Assembly (NCBI GenBank): GCA_004369045.1
Contig: ML213532.1
Location: forward strand, 1-64,000
Length of the DNA: 64,000 bases
Reading direction: 5' to 3'
Origin: Heliocybe sulcata
Lineage: Eukaryota > Basidiomycota > Agaricomycetes > Gloeophyllales > Gloeophyllaceae
Shown here: positions 35,465-47,699 of the stretch, piece after piece
Layout of the letters: each line of letters opens with the position of its first letter
Numbering within the stretch: the first letter of the stretch is position 1
The notes under the pieces: model-generated
Told to the model about the DNA's origin: nothing
The model's database searches: none
Seen by the model: only the letters and a program-made list of their open reading frames with translations
Made by a program: the position numbers and the translations under genes

Positions 35465-38400
35465 ATGCCGCGGACCACTTATGGAATGGCAATAGGCTGG
35501 GAGCCGTTGCGAGGGGCGCATAAATACAGCTATCAGTGCTTAATATGCTCAGATAATCAACCTGTCTCACTGAGGTATGTCAAGGACCACGAGAACAGTC
35601 GCGCCCATCAACGGTGTCTCCGTTTGTATATGCCGACACGGGCCAGACCGGCACCATCCATGTCGTCAGACTACGGTCAATTGCGAAGTAAAGAACCACA
35701 CCAGTCGCCCAACGCCGCCAGAGCGCTTTCGCCCCTCCTTGATCTACTCGACGACCTTATTCAAGAGCCCCATTCCCCGCCCGCCCATCCAGATCGTAAC
35801 GCCCTCTCTATCGAATGGGACCCGACCTTTCAATACCGCCACCAAGAGTCTCGCGAGGCCGGCGATCTCTCGAGACTAGCCACCTGCCTCAAGGAATACC
35901 TTCTCGAAGAAGGTGCGATTGACCAGGCCTCTGAAGACGAGGAAGGCGCTGGCGAAGACACCCTAGCCCCAGGGCCTGAGGATGATGAGTGTGATATCTC
36001 GCAAGGTATGCAGTGCTTTTGTCATCGCCTAGACAATACTGACATCTCTATTGTCTATCACAGATCCTCAGCAACTGACGCGCAATCGTAAGCTAACCGG
36101 GCTCGACAAAGCGAGGCCATGGTATCCGTGGCCTGACAAGGAGGTACGTGGACGCAGAGTGTGCCTTTTCACTCTGATGGCTAATACGTACTCGCAGGCA
36201 TGTGTACTCGACATCCTTCGCCACCTCCCACGCTGCGCCTTCTCAGAGAGGCAGAATGCAGCGATTGAGTGGGCTATGCGAGTCCTCGGGCTGCATTATG
36301 TGCCGTCGCAGCGCACCATGAAAGATGTCGAGCGCGCTCTGCAGCAACTATGCGGTGTCGATAGTATTCGGTATTCCGGCGCATTGGGCCATGTCTATTA
36401 TGCCAATGACTTTGCGAGACTTATTGCCCAGGTTCGTCTTTGTTACTTCTTGTCGCTGCCCGGTATTAAACACACTTTAGGAGGTTGGCAATCCATGGGT
36501 ACGGCCCCATCTCAAGTTTCTCCCTGAAGACTCGGGGTCACGTCTCTCGGAGGCATGGCAGGCCAAGCGGTGGCTCGATGAGATGGACCCGGATCTCCTC
36601 ACTCAGATGATCCAGGTTAATAATCAGGACTTCTATATATACGAGCCAGCATTACTCGCCGCTGGAGATGTTTGTATGCCAGTCCGCTGGTTCACACGTG
36701 GTGACAGCATACTCGCGCGCGCGCATCCTATGAGTCAGACCGCGCGTGGATGGATAGTGCACGAGCACTCTACACTTGAAGTCAACAGCAACGATCTACT
36801 CCTCTCCTTTCCGCAGCTTATTCACAGCCATCAATACGATGGGCTGCCGGATCCCAGAGTAATTCAAGGTAGAGCCTCGCATTGTATTTTACACCACAAT
36901 TGACATACAAATATCGCACTACTGTAGGCTCACAACAGATCAAGGATGGTGCATTGGTACCGTGGACGCGGACCGACCCCACCAAAGGCAACGAGTGGCG
37001 GGCGAAGGCGAATGGCCACCGTGTATTGGCATTCCCTATCTGGCTCTACTGCGACGACACATCCGGAAATGTCTCCAAGAAGTGGAACAAGCATAACTCG
37101 TTCCTGTTTACCGCAGCTGGCCTCCCGCGGCGATTTGTTCATCGCGAGTTTAATGTGCATTTCCTCTCGACATCAAATCTGGCTCCGCCGCTCGAAATGC
37201 TGGATGGTATTGTGGATCAGCTCAGGTGCGTGTCTGCTATTCACATCTTATGATCCGATTACGAGCAGACTTCTAGAGAATGCCAGAGGGACGGGGTTTG
37301 GGCATGGGATGCTGAGTATATGGAGATGGTTCTTCTCATCCCATCAGTTCTTGCGATGTTGGGCGATAACCCCATGCAATCGGAGATTGCATGCCATATC
37401 GGACTGATGGGCAAGTTGTTCTGCAGAGTCTGTTGGGTCTCGTCGGGTACTCCTGATCACGACGAAAGTGTCCATAGATCTGGTACAGTCAATGATGAGG
37501 AGCTTGATGGCGATGCGGATGACCAGGCCAGTGATGCATCGTCTCTCAATTCAGCCACCTCCGATAATGCAGGCCCGCGCAAGAAGAGCCCTGAGACGCT
37601 CGCCCACATGGTCGACCGTGTTAAGCGATTTATGCAGGTACATTCGCTGATTCTCTTCATGCGATTATGGACTTAATCACAGTATCTCTGTAGATTGATC
37701 GCATGCGAACGAGGTCAGAGACACGGGGAATTCTGGCATCACACTTCGCGTATGCACGTCAGATTGGTGGCCAGAACATATTCAAGGCGGAGCGAACAAG
37801 AACGGGTATCAAAGATACATTCCAGATGTTTTTTACGGAGAAGCTTTTCAAGATCTCCGTGAAGCGTGGATGTTCACGAGTGCAAAAAGAGGCAGATATC
37901 GAGGCGGCAGAGACTGAGTTCCCCACTGATATCACGAGTCCCGTCTGGCGCATCAAAGGTAGACATGCGCAGCATCTTTCCTCGTGCCGTATTCATTTGT
38001 CATTGTAGATTTCGATCCGCATTCTGATACCCCAGTCGAGATTCTGCATGTGATCTTGCTCGGCTTTGTGAAGTATCTGTGGCGCGATGCCATATCCCGT
38101 CTCAAAGATCCTCAAAAGGCTGTGCTAATAGCACGTCTGAACTCATTTAACGTCTCCGGCCTGGGCATCCCAAAGCTCGCCGGTTCAACTCTGGTCACAT
38201 ATTCTGGTTCACTGACCGGACGGGATTTTCGAGCAATTGCGCAGGCAGCACCATTCGTTCTGCATGACCTGCTCGCTGCAGATGCGCTTGCTGTATGGCA
38301 AGCGCTCGGTGTGCTTGTGCCATTGGTATGGAAGCCTGAGATTGAGGACATTCATGCGTACCTGGTATAGTCCTCGATTTATGGTCGTTACTGTCAATAC

Positions 38401-39970
38401 TTACTCCGTTTCGCTAGCCTCAGCTCGAGAAGGCTATTCAATACTTCCTGGACTGTACATGTCGCCTTACTCCTCGTTGGTTCAATAAGCCGAAATTCCA
38501 CATCGTACTACATCTCCCCGAGCATATCCGTCACTTCGGCCCTGCAATGCTATTCGCAACAGAGGGTTTCGAATCCTACAATGCAATTATTCGCTCACAT
38601 AGCGTCCTCAGTAATCGGCATGCACCCTCGCGAGATATTGCACGATCAATGGCGGGAAGTAATCGTGTGCGACATCTGTTGTGCGGAGGCTTCTTTCCGG
38701 GCGAGCAGTCCAACTACGACCAGGCTCGCCAGGCACCTCTCGAATGTGATGGTAGTGACAGTCGCTCGACCTGGATTGCCATCACGCATCAGCGTCCTCT
38801 TGACCATTGGCGCAGCATTGGTCTGGCACCGCGCGAGCTCCTTGAGGAGCGGCATTTCTCAGAACAGATGTTAGGGTTTCCAGACCCGCACGAAGATCAA
38901 GTGAACAGGTCAAAATCAGGTACTGATATGATCATCGTCTCAATGTGCACTGCTAACCATGAGTCTGCTCACAGGTGACTGTCGAGGCTCAGGGAAGGCA
39001 AAATCGTGGTCGCAAACAGACACTTGTCAGCACATTCCCAATCCCCCTTTTGATACCCACAACTTGTTCCGTACACCCAACACTGTCGTCTTGCGCAACA
39101 ATGATGTCTGCTCATCAGGTGACTGGGTTATCTGGCTCGACTACATCCCACCCCAGGTAGATCGCACAGAGCCTAGTGCATATTGGCGTGTTGGCCTTGT
39201 CCAGGAGATCCTTCAGATCTGTGGCTCCTCAGCCGAGAGGCGTGGAAAGGGGGATTTCATCCTGCTCAAGCGGGCCATTGTCGGGGACGTAGCCGCTGGA
39301 TACCAGATGCCACGTGTGGCAGTCATGGATGAATACGTGCTGGTTGAAGTCATGGTAATGTCTCTACGACCATTAACTGCCAAACAAACTAATGTCAGAT
39401 CAGGCCGCGCATTGTACTGTCAATGTGCAACACAACTGCGTCAAAAACCGGTGCAAGGTCGCGCGTTGTCAACCAGTGTACCAAGAACGGGAGTTAACCG
39501 CTCAATTGTCCAATGTTGTCCAACATGTGCAGCCCCTCGACTGCATCCTCAACACCACGCAGATGCGCGACGCTTCCCGCATGGATCCATTCCGTATCCC
39601 AGTGCCTGAGCTGAATCGTTCCGACATTATCCATGCAGCTGCTCTCGAAGAGGTTCAGGCTGCCAAACTGCGACGACAACTCCATGCTGGCGGCCTGTCG
39701 TCTGCACCGGCGAAGGGCAAGGCGAAAGCACAACCATCAAACTTGTCAGAGCCACGTAATCGGTCTGCGATGCGCCCCGGTCACCATCCCATATTGGCAC
39801 AACCAAGCCGCTTGCGTACCAGCACAGTGTCTGACCAAGCGCATGTTTCGGACCTCACATTCTCACAGAACCCGCGTTCGCCTCTTAGGAACTTGCAGCG
39901 ACCGCCTGTTGGACCAGGATGCTATTATGGGTCCTTCCAGCTGGGAGAATCATCATCGTTCAGACTGTAG
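35465..39970 (+). CDS. Large transposase-like protein of mobile-element type
   Basis: A gene of about a dozen exons encodes roughly 1,200 residues. The start is an ATG at 35465. Near the N-terminus, C25-x2-C28 and H42-x5-H48 form a C2H2/BED-like finger, suited to DNA binding. The core has blocks I know from a highly repeated basidiomycete family: NDFARLIAQ, PWTRTDPTKGNEWRAKA, LYCDDTSGNVSKKWNKHN, TSNLAPPLEMLDG, LLGDNPMQSEIACHIG, PVEILHVILLGFVKYLWRD, HIVLHLPEHIRHFGPA and FATEGFESYN. Acidic residues in CDDTSGN, GDNPMQSE and the EILHVILLG block are candidates for a DDE/D RNase-H-fold active site, similar in layout to CACTA-like transposases. The C-terminal exon carries CTVNVQHNC and a Lys/Arg-rich tail; intron 39355-39403 restores this frame. 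I see no certain inactivating change. Assignment to the CACTA (CMC) superfamily is inference. Confidence 0.68.
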
Positions 39971-40148
39971 ACTGATTTATTGCAAGGGTCAAAATACACG
40001 AAATGTCCAGTCTCTTGGCGAACGGCTTGACCGAAATCTGTTGTGCTAACAGGTCTGACGTTTTGCAACAGATGTTTCTGCACCTTCATGCTCGCCATCA
40101 TCTTCGCGGGTCCGTTTCTCTCCAGTGCCATGTGTCACTGGACGATCT

Positions 40149-40657
40149 TCAATGTGCTTGGCTCGCGGCGTATCCTTCAGGCTGATGTGAGATCGCAGGT
40201 ACGTTGACATGCAGAGTGAAGCGACGCACGAAAGCACCAGCGAAGGCAGATGGCAGTACGCCTGTTCTCTGAAACTGCCTGAACATGGTCCACACTTGCG
40301 TCTCGGTATAGATCGGCTCAGGCTCCGTTACCGATGATATCTCGTGCTGACCACCAGGAGCAATGATCTCGTCTGGTGTCGTGTTGCTGAGGCTGTCGAG
40401 CCATTCTTTTATTGGCGGTGGGATGTCAAGCTCAGACCTTGCTGTGCTTCCACGCATAGCAACCTTGACTTCCTGATACCAGTGAGTCTCTTGTCAATCA
40501 CATCCATGTAGAAGTCAGGTAAACTTACGATTGGTCTCAAGCTGTCCGTTTGAGGGATTATCAAAATCCTCATTTTCTGGTACCCCCCATCGTGTGAGGT
40601 AAGTACTTCGCAACTGGCGATATCATCGCCATGCTGGATGGTGTATGAGATAGCCAT
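40149..40657 (-). CDS. Small uncharacterised gene inside the element
   Basis: This two-exon gene of about 150 codons lies on the opposite strand between the two larger genes of the module. The start is an ATG at 40657 (MAISYTIQHGDDIAS). The first exon ends at DSLRPI with a GTAAGT donor (near 40529). The second starts EVKVAMRGSTARSE and ends AASQAH with TGA. The frame is continuous across the splice. The product is hydrophilic, with a C-terminal block VWTMFRQFQRTGVLPSAF. No known domain is recognised. Its place between two plus-strand genes suggests it is part of the mobile module, either a small regulator or accessory protein. It could also be a host gene trapped by the element. Confidence 0.5.
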
Positions 40658-41057
40658 GGAGAGAACAAGAACAATGGCAGCACAATCTTCGTATTCCAGC
40701 AGGACAGCTGCCCCTGTGCCTGGACTGGTGTGTGCGCATCACGTGCAATGCGCCCAGCGGAGTTGCCTGCTGTTGAATGCATCGGAGATTCAAACTTCTT
40801 AAACAACGACCTCACGGAAACACCTTACAGATGCAGAATGCCTGCTTGATTGTCTCCTCCGTCAACATGCTTCAGCATGCTCGTCAAAGGTGCGTCCCGC
40901 CACGGGCAAATGGCATTGCCATTTCCGTTGAACTCCTGAATGTTTAGCCTTGTCTGTTTCACTCACTGCTTCGTGATTGACAGATGGAAAAGGGGCTCAA
41001 ATTCGTCTCAGCCTCATATACGCGAGGGGCGAGCACAATAATCTCCAACTGCTTTCC

Positions 41058-42914
41058 ATGTCGCAGTACTCCAGCTTCTCCCGCAGCTACGATGACAGCG
41101 ATGTCTCAATGTCCAGGCCTTCATCATCCACGTCGTCTCGTGTTGATGACATTCTGTCTTCGTCGTCAATGCCCGGCTCACATCGACCGTCCGAAGAGAG
41201 ACCTCGTTACCAACTGAGCCGACAAGACTCCTTCGATCTGCCCTTACCTTCTACTGACCTCAGACGCTATGTCAACCGGATATCGACTGGCATGGCTCTC
41301 AATGAGATTTACCTTGGGCGGCTGCATGAGTTTGCAGAAGTAAGGTCTCTTATGCATGATGACACAAGCTGACCATTGCTTACGGAATCAGGTTGCCAGT
41401 GAACTGTCCGACCCTGTTGCTGCTAAAGTCGCCATTTACCAGCAAGCCACGCAGTTCCAGACGCAGCAGCTTATACTCCGAGATGAGTCTGATACGAAGG
41501 CATTGCAGAAGGTTCTCGAGGAGGTCCAAGAGATTCTAGGATCAAAGCTGGAGCTTACCAGCAATCAAAAAGTGAGTCGTCATTGCCTTGAGGAGCGTTT
41601 CTAATGCAGACTCTCGTGTAGGATGAAGCTAGGGCTGTTGCACACCGGCTGCTGATCCAACCGGATCGAACTGATTTTGATATCATCGAAGAACTCATGG
41701 TAAGGCATGATCCACTCATAGGAAGGTGATCGGCTTATGATTGGATCAATTGTAGAAGGAGTTGAGGGTCAACAAAGCGAAACACGGCTTCGAAAGTGTG
41801 TTTGCCTCATCCACCCGCGCTTTAGCCTGCAAGAGTGAGTTGGGACGTGAAGCATCGTACGTGAGGAACCAGTTGCGCAGTAGTGTAAGTCTCAGATCTG
41901 TCATCTGTTATCTTCGCTTAATGGCTTGAGACTTAGATTCGTGACTCAGTCGTCGGAAACAAGGAAGGCAAGACGAAAGCCTGTGGCTTGACAAAAGCCA
42001 CAGAGCGTATTGTGAAGAAATTCGTGCCTGTGAACGAGACCAGCCAACCACTGCCTGCGCATATGGTTCGCATGGCAATACTGGTGAGTAGAACATCGGT
42101 GCATCGCATAACATTCTCGCTGATGATCATATGCTGTGGCTGCACCGCTCAGCGCCGGTTTGTGCGTGATCACCCTGGCTCCGTCAACGTGAAGGCGGTT
42201 CCCGGGACGGAGGGGAGCTTCGAGTACGTCAAGACTAAGAAAGGTCGTTCATCGGATGGTGACGACTTCTGGTCCATGGTGACTGCATTCCTGTTGGAGA
42301 AGGACGCAGAATGGGGGACTGACCTGAAGTCTGCTGCGTGGTCAAGGTGCGTCTTCATCTGTTCATATACTCTTACAAAAACTTGATCATATCATTGCAG
42401 GTATATTATGGAATGTATCGAGACGGAGAGGCGACTCTTTCCTGATGACCCACTGCTCGAGATGCCTGTCACGTCCAGCTCCGATAATCCGGTATCCACT
42501 ACGGCGATGAGTGTGCCTGCGACGATGCAACCGGCGGGCTTGCTGCGGGAAGCAATCTTCCAGGACCCACCATCCTACACTGGAGTCCAGTCAGTCGTCG
42601 CACCTACAGGAACTCACCAGAGAGGCACGTACCATGCCGGTTACTCCACTTACAACACCATAGGCACGCACGACGATGCCCGAGTGCATAGCCTTCCAGG
42701 CAGGCGAAGCCCAACCCCGGCAGAGCTCGAGAGCACCCTCACGCATGGCAGCACAGCCTACATGCATAGCGTTCGCGGGTATCCTGGAGATCCGCACGAT
42801 GGGGGATATATGGGTGGGTCTTCGCACGAGCACGAAGCGGCCGAAATGGGAAGAGGTGGGAGTGGAACGGGGCTCCGATCTCACAGACGTGGAGACTTTG
42901 CGAATACGAGGTGA
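41058..42914 (+). CDS. Second major protein of the mobile module
   Basis: A gene with at least six exons. I start it at the ATG at 41058 (MSQYSSFSRSYDD); upstream codons in the frame are noncoding in appearance. The order is a Ser-rich disordered N-terminus, a helical/coiled-coil-like stretch (Gln/Glu/Leu-rich, near 41400-41570), then short exons carrying KELRVNKAKHGFESVF, YVRNQLRSS and VRMAILRRFVRDHPGS, and a charged region DGDDFWSMVTAFL. The tail is low-complexity (Gly/His/Ser-rich). Introns are about 50 nt. I do not recognise a domain. The short conserved blocks resemble a protein commonly seen in Agaricomycete genomes, which I cannot name. Its position downstream of the transposase-like gene suggests a partner, for example a DNA-binding or assembly protein, but this is inference. 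Confidence 0.6.
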
Positions 42915-43467
42915 TAGTACTGTTGCGCGCTGGCATATAGGATCGCGTCACCCTGCTGGTGGGCGCGTCGATATTGCTACAATATATTCATTTTCATTAT
43001 GGACTGGTTCAAGGCTGCTTATGTAAGAAAAGGATGTGCCGCTTTGTATGAGATAAACGTCATACTTTGTCAAGAAAATCGTAAGGAGGTCACTCAAGGC
43101 AATTTTAAGAGACAATGTGATACGAGTCGCAATGTCGACTGTAAGTGTGGTGGGCTTAAGACGTCCGTAGGGAACTCATATTTCCGTTACCGATTAAGGA
43201 AAACATATGAATGGTGTCTGGCTGTGTACCCCCTGCTCGAACTATAATGCCCAAGAGAAACGGAACGCCTGCTTCTCTGAACAATGCCAGCAAACCTTCA
43301 AAATCCTGATTATTGACAGCGCAGTGAGCACTGTGTAATTCCGAACGACATGCTACCCAATGCAAGCAAAACTCTTAGCCCTGGTATATGTGGTACTAAA
43401 TGTCCACTAAAGCCCAAAAGGATACGAAAAGGTTTTAACATCCTGAGCCTGTCAATCTTCAACCAGG

Positions 43468-45071
43468 TCAATCGTGACCATGGTGTCTTTTAACGAGTCG
43501 CCTCTGCACCTCGACGCCCTGCAATTCCTCGTGATCATGATGGTCGAAGAAACCCTGTATCTTCTGGAAGATGCCTTTCTTCTCGGGATGGGAGTGGTGG
43601 TGGTGGTGAGACCCGTACGCGTTGTGCGAATGTTTTGTAGAGGTGGGGGAGATCGAGATATGCCCAGAGCGAGGCGATGGTGGAAGTTGCTATTGGGAGA
43701 TTGATCGAGGTCAGTTATTTATCCGTCTTCAAAGATCTCACGACAATGAAATACGGTAGTGCAGGCCGCTCCGCCAGGCTAGGCAGGTCGCCTCCATGCT
43801 CGGCAAGGACAGAGAGATTCGGTAGAGATATGAAATCCCAATGCTTTGCATCCACTATGCCAACAATAGGGTACGCCGCAGATCATTTTCATATCCCACC
43901 ACCGCTTAACCCGATGATCTACGCTTTTCCGCAAGCGCGACTGCGACCCACCGAAGTGGAACCGTATGCAGTCCAAACGACACTCACCACTATCTCCTGT
44001 CCATGGGTGTTGAGGTAAGTATGCCCCGAACTGAAGCTGACTGCCCGGCTCCGCGTATGTCCGTGACCGCCTTGCTCATGGTACCAGCTGCCTGCGTCCG
44101 ATTGATGCCCGGGGCGGCTTCGTGATCGGTGGCGGCTGGACGACCGCGGCATGCTCCTGCTTCTCTCGTCCTCTTCCCGGATCGCGTGCTGCGTGACCGA
44201 TCGCCCTCGCTCGGCGGTGCCCCAGTAGGGGATCGTGTGTGCTGTTCGCGAGTCCGTGCGGTGCGGCGGTGGAAGCGGCAGAGGGGCGGAGTGAGAGTGA
44301 CCCATCCCCGGTGCTGGGTGAAGTGGTGGACGTTGCGGTTGCGGTGTTACATGCTGAGGATGACCGCGAGGGACGTCTGTGCCGTCCGTCAGCAGTGAAT
44401 AAGATTGGAGTAGAAATGGAGACTTACGATGAGGATGGTAATTTGCCGGGTGCGCTGGGTGACGAGGTACATGGTGAGCCGGTTGAGAGCTCGAATGCGA
44501 GATGGGTGGAGGAGCATGGTGGCTTCTCCCGTGGCTGTGGTCAGACCGCGGCGCAGGCGGAAACTGAGGCCCAATCGAAGAGCCAGAGTTAGTCCGCGCA
44601 GGTAAGACACGGATCTGCTCGGGCTGTACTGGCATTGGCGACGAATACAAATTCCGACTTGGCGCTGATGCACGTCCCGACGCAGAATGCGTAGACCGAG
44701 GCCCATGGTGGCCATGGTCGGATGAGCTCGTCGATCTCGAATATGACGGACGATAATACGGGTTATTTGGGTCTGCGGGTGCGTTGATGATCTGCGCTGC
44801 TGAGCTTCCTTCGGGACGACTTACCCATCGTAGGATCGACGATAGCGTCTGGTCTGCCGTCCCGGTACCTCAAGACTATCCTTGGCGGTATCGAGTTGTC
44901 GGTGTAATCTTCTTCGCTGCCGTCTGGACCGAGCCACTCATCTACGGGAGACGGCGGATCCGAAGGAGTCCTCAGCCCGACGTCCCCGTAAGCCTGCACC
45001 CATTTTGCTATGCGTTCCCTATTCGAAAGATAAACATGACCAGAGTCGGAGGCAGGATAATAATCAGACAT
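43468..45071 (-). CDS. His/Pro/Ser-rich disordered protein
   Basis: I do not recognise a named family. The start is an ATG at 45071 (MSDYYPASDSGHVYLSNRER), followed by a charged region WVQAYGDVGLRTPSDPPSPV. A long low-complexity middle (about 43990-44760) is rich in Pro, His, Ser and Arg. The last exon encodes a His run followed by EKKGIFQKIQGFF and HHDHEELQGVEVQRR, ending HHGHD and TGA. The amphipathic segment before the His-rich end is the most conserved-looking part. The join between the first exon and the middle is unclear. The frame changes near 44790-44815, where the only obvious GT..AG spacing (about 28 nt) is too short for a normal intron. Either a different splice site is used, or the gene is damaged or mis-assembled there. 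Confidence 0.6.
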
Positions 45072-47430
45072 GGCGAAAACCACAAGCGAGAAGCAATAGA
45101 TAATAAGATAGTGAAAGAGGTAGAAGGGGGCGGAACGCGCCGCAGGTGAGTCCCGTATTGCAAGTTTAAGAGCAGCCATCAGCCTACAGGGCCGGGCACG
45201 TCATCGAGAATCTAGGCAAACTTTGTCAGAGGGCCCGCTGTGAAAGAAGCTCTCTTGTGCGGCCCAAAGATGTTGATTGACATACTCAGATTATCGTTTC
45301 TGTGAACATCACTGCGCTGTTGCTGGGAGCGAGGTAAAATGTACGGCAGTCCCGCTGCAATGCAACATTCTTCCCATTTCGGGAGCACTCGGGCTTTGTG
45401 CACTCTTCGGCGTCTGCTTGCTCAATGAAGTCTCCGACAAGGGTATCCCGAGGTCTTGGCTGGACATTTATTCAAAACCTGGAGGTCCGTCCGGATACCT
45501 GCATCAGGAAACTTTTCATTTGGGCCCGTATCGTGTTCCCCGCGGGTGATACGAACCCCCCGGATATGAGTGGCGATCTATCCAGACTTTCGCATCGTGT
45601 TGTCCTATGACATCCTATCGACCCAAATACAGCCACTTTGATCTAATCTAACAAGCTCTGAAGACATCCGCCGTCCACTTCCCTGATACCCCTTGCCCTC
45701 TCACCCTACCTCTTCGGAAATGAAGACTCTTCTCTCACGCGCTCTGCCTTGCGGCTCAGTACCGGTGACTATCTGCACGTAGCCGGGCACCGACTTGCCG
45801 CCGTTGGTACTCATGAAGGACGTCTTATGACGCAGCATTTCGGGTATCGGTACTCGCCATCTTTTCATTTCCCTTTCACTCGGTCACCCGCTGCCATCTT
45901 GATAAGCCATACGCACGCCGCCGAACCCAGATCTTGCTTGCAACGTGTTGCGGTATATATAGGAGCTTTCATTTTGTCGCAGCTACCCTGCCTCTGGCAC
46001 TCGACCCGCTTCATTTGCCATTGGTCTGCACGTTCGGCGCGCCACATCTATCGTCGCTGCCTGTGGCGACAGCTCAATTACTGGACGTAGCGACTTCGTC
46101 TCCGTCGTCCTGTCTGCCGTCGCTGGTTGCTATCTTCGAAGTTAATCAAATGTACCGCGCGACTCTATCATGCCACGATGCCTCCAAGCTGTTTCATCCA
46201 CCGACGAAGATGGGCTGCTCTGAGGCCGTTCTGTCTTAAGTGCCTACGGCCGAGACGCAAATAAAGGTCTGCTTGGACCGAAACGCCGAGCAGGACATTT
46301 TTCATTGTCTTCCTCGTGTTACAGGCCCCTATTCCATTGAGCTCTATTTCCGCTTCGCCAATACACAAGGTCTCCCCCTCCGGCCCCTTTCGAACAGCAT
46401 ATTCAATGGTGATGACGATCGATCTGGTCTGGTGATGTGCGTAGCTCGTACTGAGTGCAGCAGGACAACATCCCGATCATACAGCTCACTTTGCGTTGCC
46501 ATATTACAATGTCAAGTGCGGTTGCTATCTACGCTTCACCTCTTCGAGTGAGTCAGCTCGGAAGCACGACATATGCTTGTCCACTGTCACGACACTCACA
46601 TCCCGTACTTGGTTAGCTTCGGATGTGGCGGAGCCCTTTCCTGGACTCGAAATATGCGTCGTCCCTCACATATTTATGTCGAAGTCGTCATATGACGCTG
46701 TGTCTTCCATGTGAACGGTGACATATTTATCATCATCACAACACCTCAGTCTTTTCCTTAAAGGTTGGATCGTCGACAGAGCTGTTGAGACATGGCGTAC
46801 GCCGTCCTTGAAGGGCAAAACGTTTACACTCCGGTCTGCGTAAGTGGCTGTCTACCCGGTGGACGCACCCCCACCGCTTTTCCGCCGCCTCAGCATCGTC
46901 CGACTTCAAAACCAGGGGCCATATGATTACTCCAGGCTGGTACAAACGTAAGACCGGGGTGTTACTCCGCCAGCACGACAAACCCGACCAAATATGTCAG
47001 CTTTAAAGTGCCTTGCGATAGGATGAAGTAGCTGGTATCAGTGTCCAGGGATAACTTGAATATCATCCGAAGTGCCGAAGTTCACTGTGAGATTCCTTAC
47101 TTGACTTCTGCCGGACTCGCTAAAACCACTGCACTGGGAATGCAAGAGAACGGGCGGGATGTTCGTCACCAAATACATTACGGGATTTACAACCGTACAG
47201 AGCTGTCATAAAACGGAACAGTACAACTGACAGTAAGTACTATCAATACGTCGAGTCAGTGCGATGCACAATACATAGATATCCAGCCAGTCCTCGTCAG
47301 ATAGAGCAGCAGTGCGCGCCATTCGAGAGAAATAAGCAAAGTCGTCGATACACATCCGATCGTTTATGGGAAATTTGATCTGTTCGGCAATTGTACCCCC
47401 GCAGTGCCCGCAGGATTACCTGCAGGTGAT
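45072..47430. other. Gene-poor stretch
   Basis: About 2.4 kb shows no supported gene on either strand. Frames are all under about 115 codons and lack splice-linked continuity. The left end is the promoter of the His-rich protein gene. The right end abuts a palindrome. Confidence 0.4.
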
Positions 47431-47508
47431 CCACCGCGGTAGGGATGCCACGGCGGATCGCTGGCCTCTAGAAGCCAGCGATCCGCCGTGGCATCCCTAC
47501 CGCGGTGG
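47431..47508. repeat. Perfect palindrome, 35-bp arms
   Basis: 47431-47465 is the exact reverse complement of 47474-47508. The 8-bp centre itself is nearly palindromic (TCTAGA inside), so the whole 78 bp can form a hairpin or cruciform. It lies 192 bp past the stop of the helical-domain gene at 47700-48622 and is GC-rich, unlike its flanks. A possible role is a transcription terminator or a foldback repeat. A cloning or sequencing snap-back artefact is also possible. Confidence 0.92.
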
Positions 47509-47699
47509 GCCAGGAACAATCGTATCTACCAGGTTTGGGGGCGAGCGGTAGATACAACGGCTCCCACTGGGCTACACCAAAAAAAAGCTTGGTGCTGACA
47601 TGCACGTCGAGCGACGCGCGAATATAGTCCGTATCAATGGAAGCCTGACCGCCAAAGGACGCGCGTCTTGGAGCAGAGGTTCGTCAATACCATCAAATA

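Noticed and set aside
34000-43467. Terminal inverted repeats of the transposase-bearing module
   Set aside because: No convincing inverted pair or CACTA-type ends could be matched by eye in the two flanks, so element limits are not annotated.
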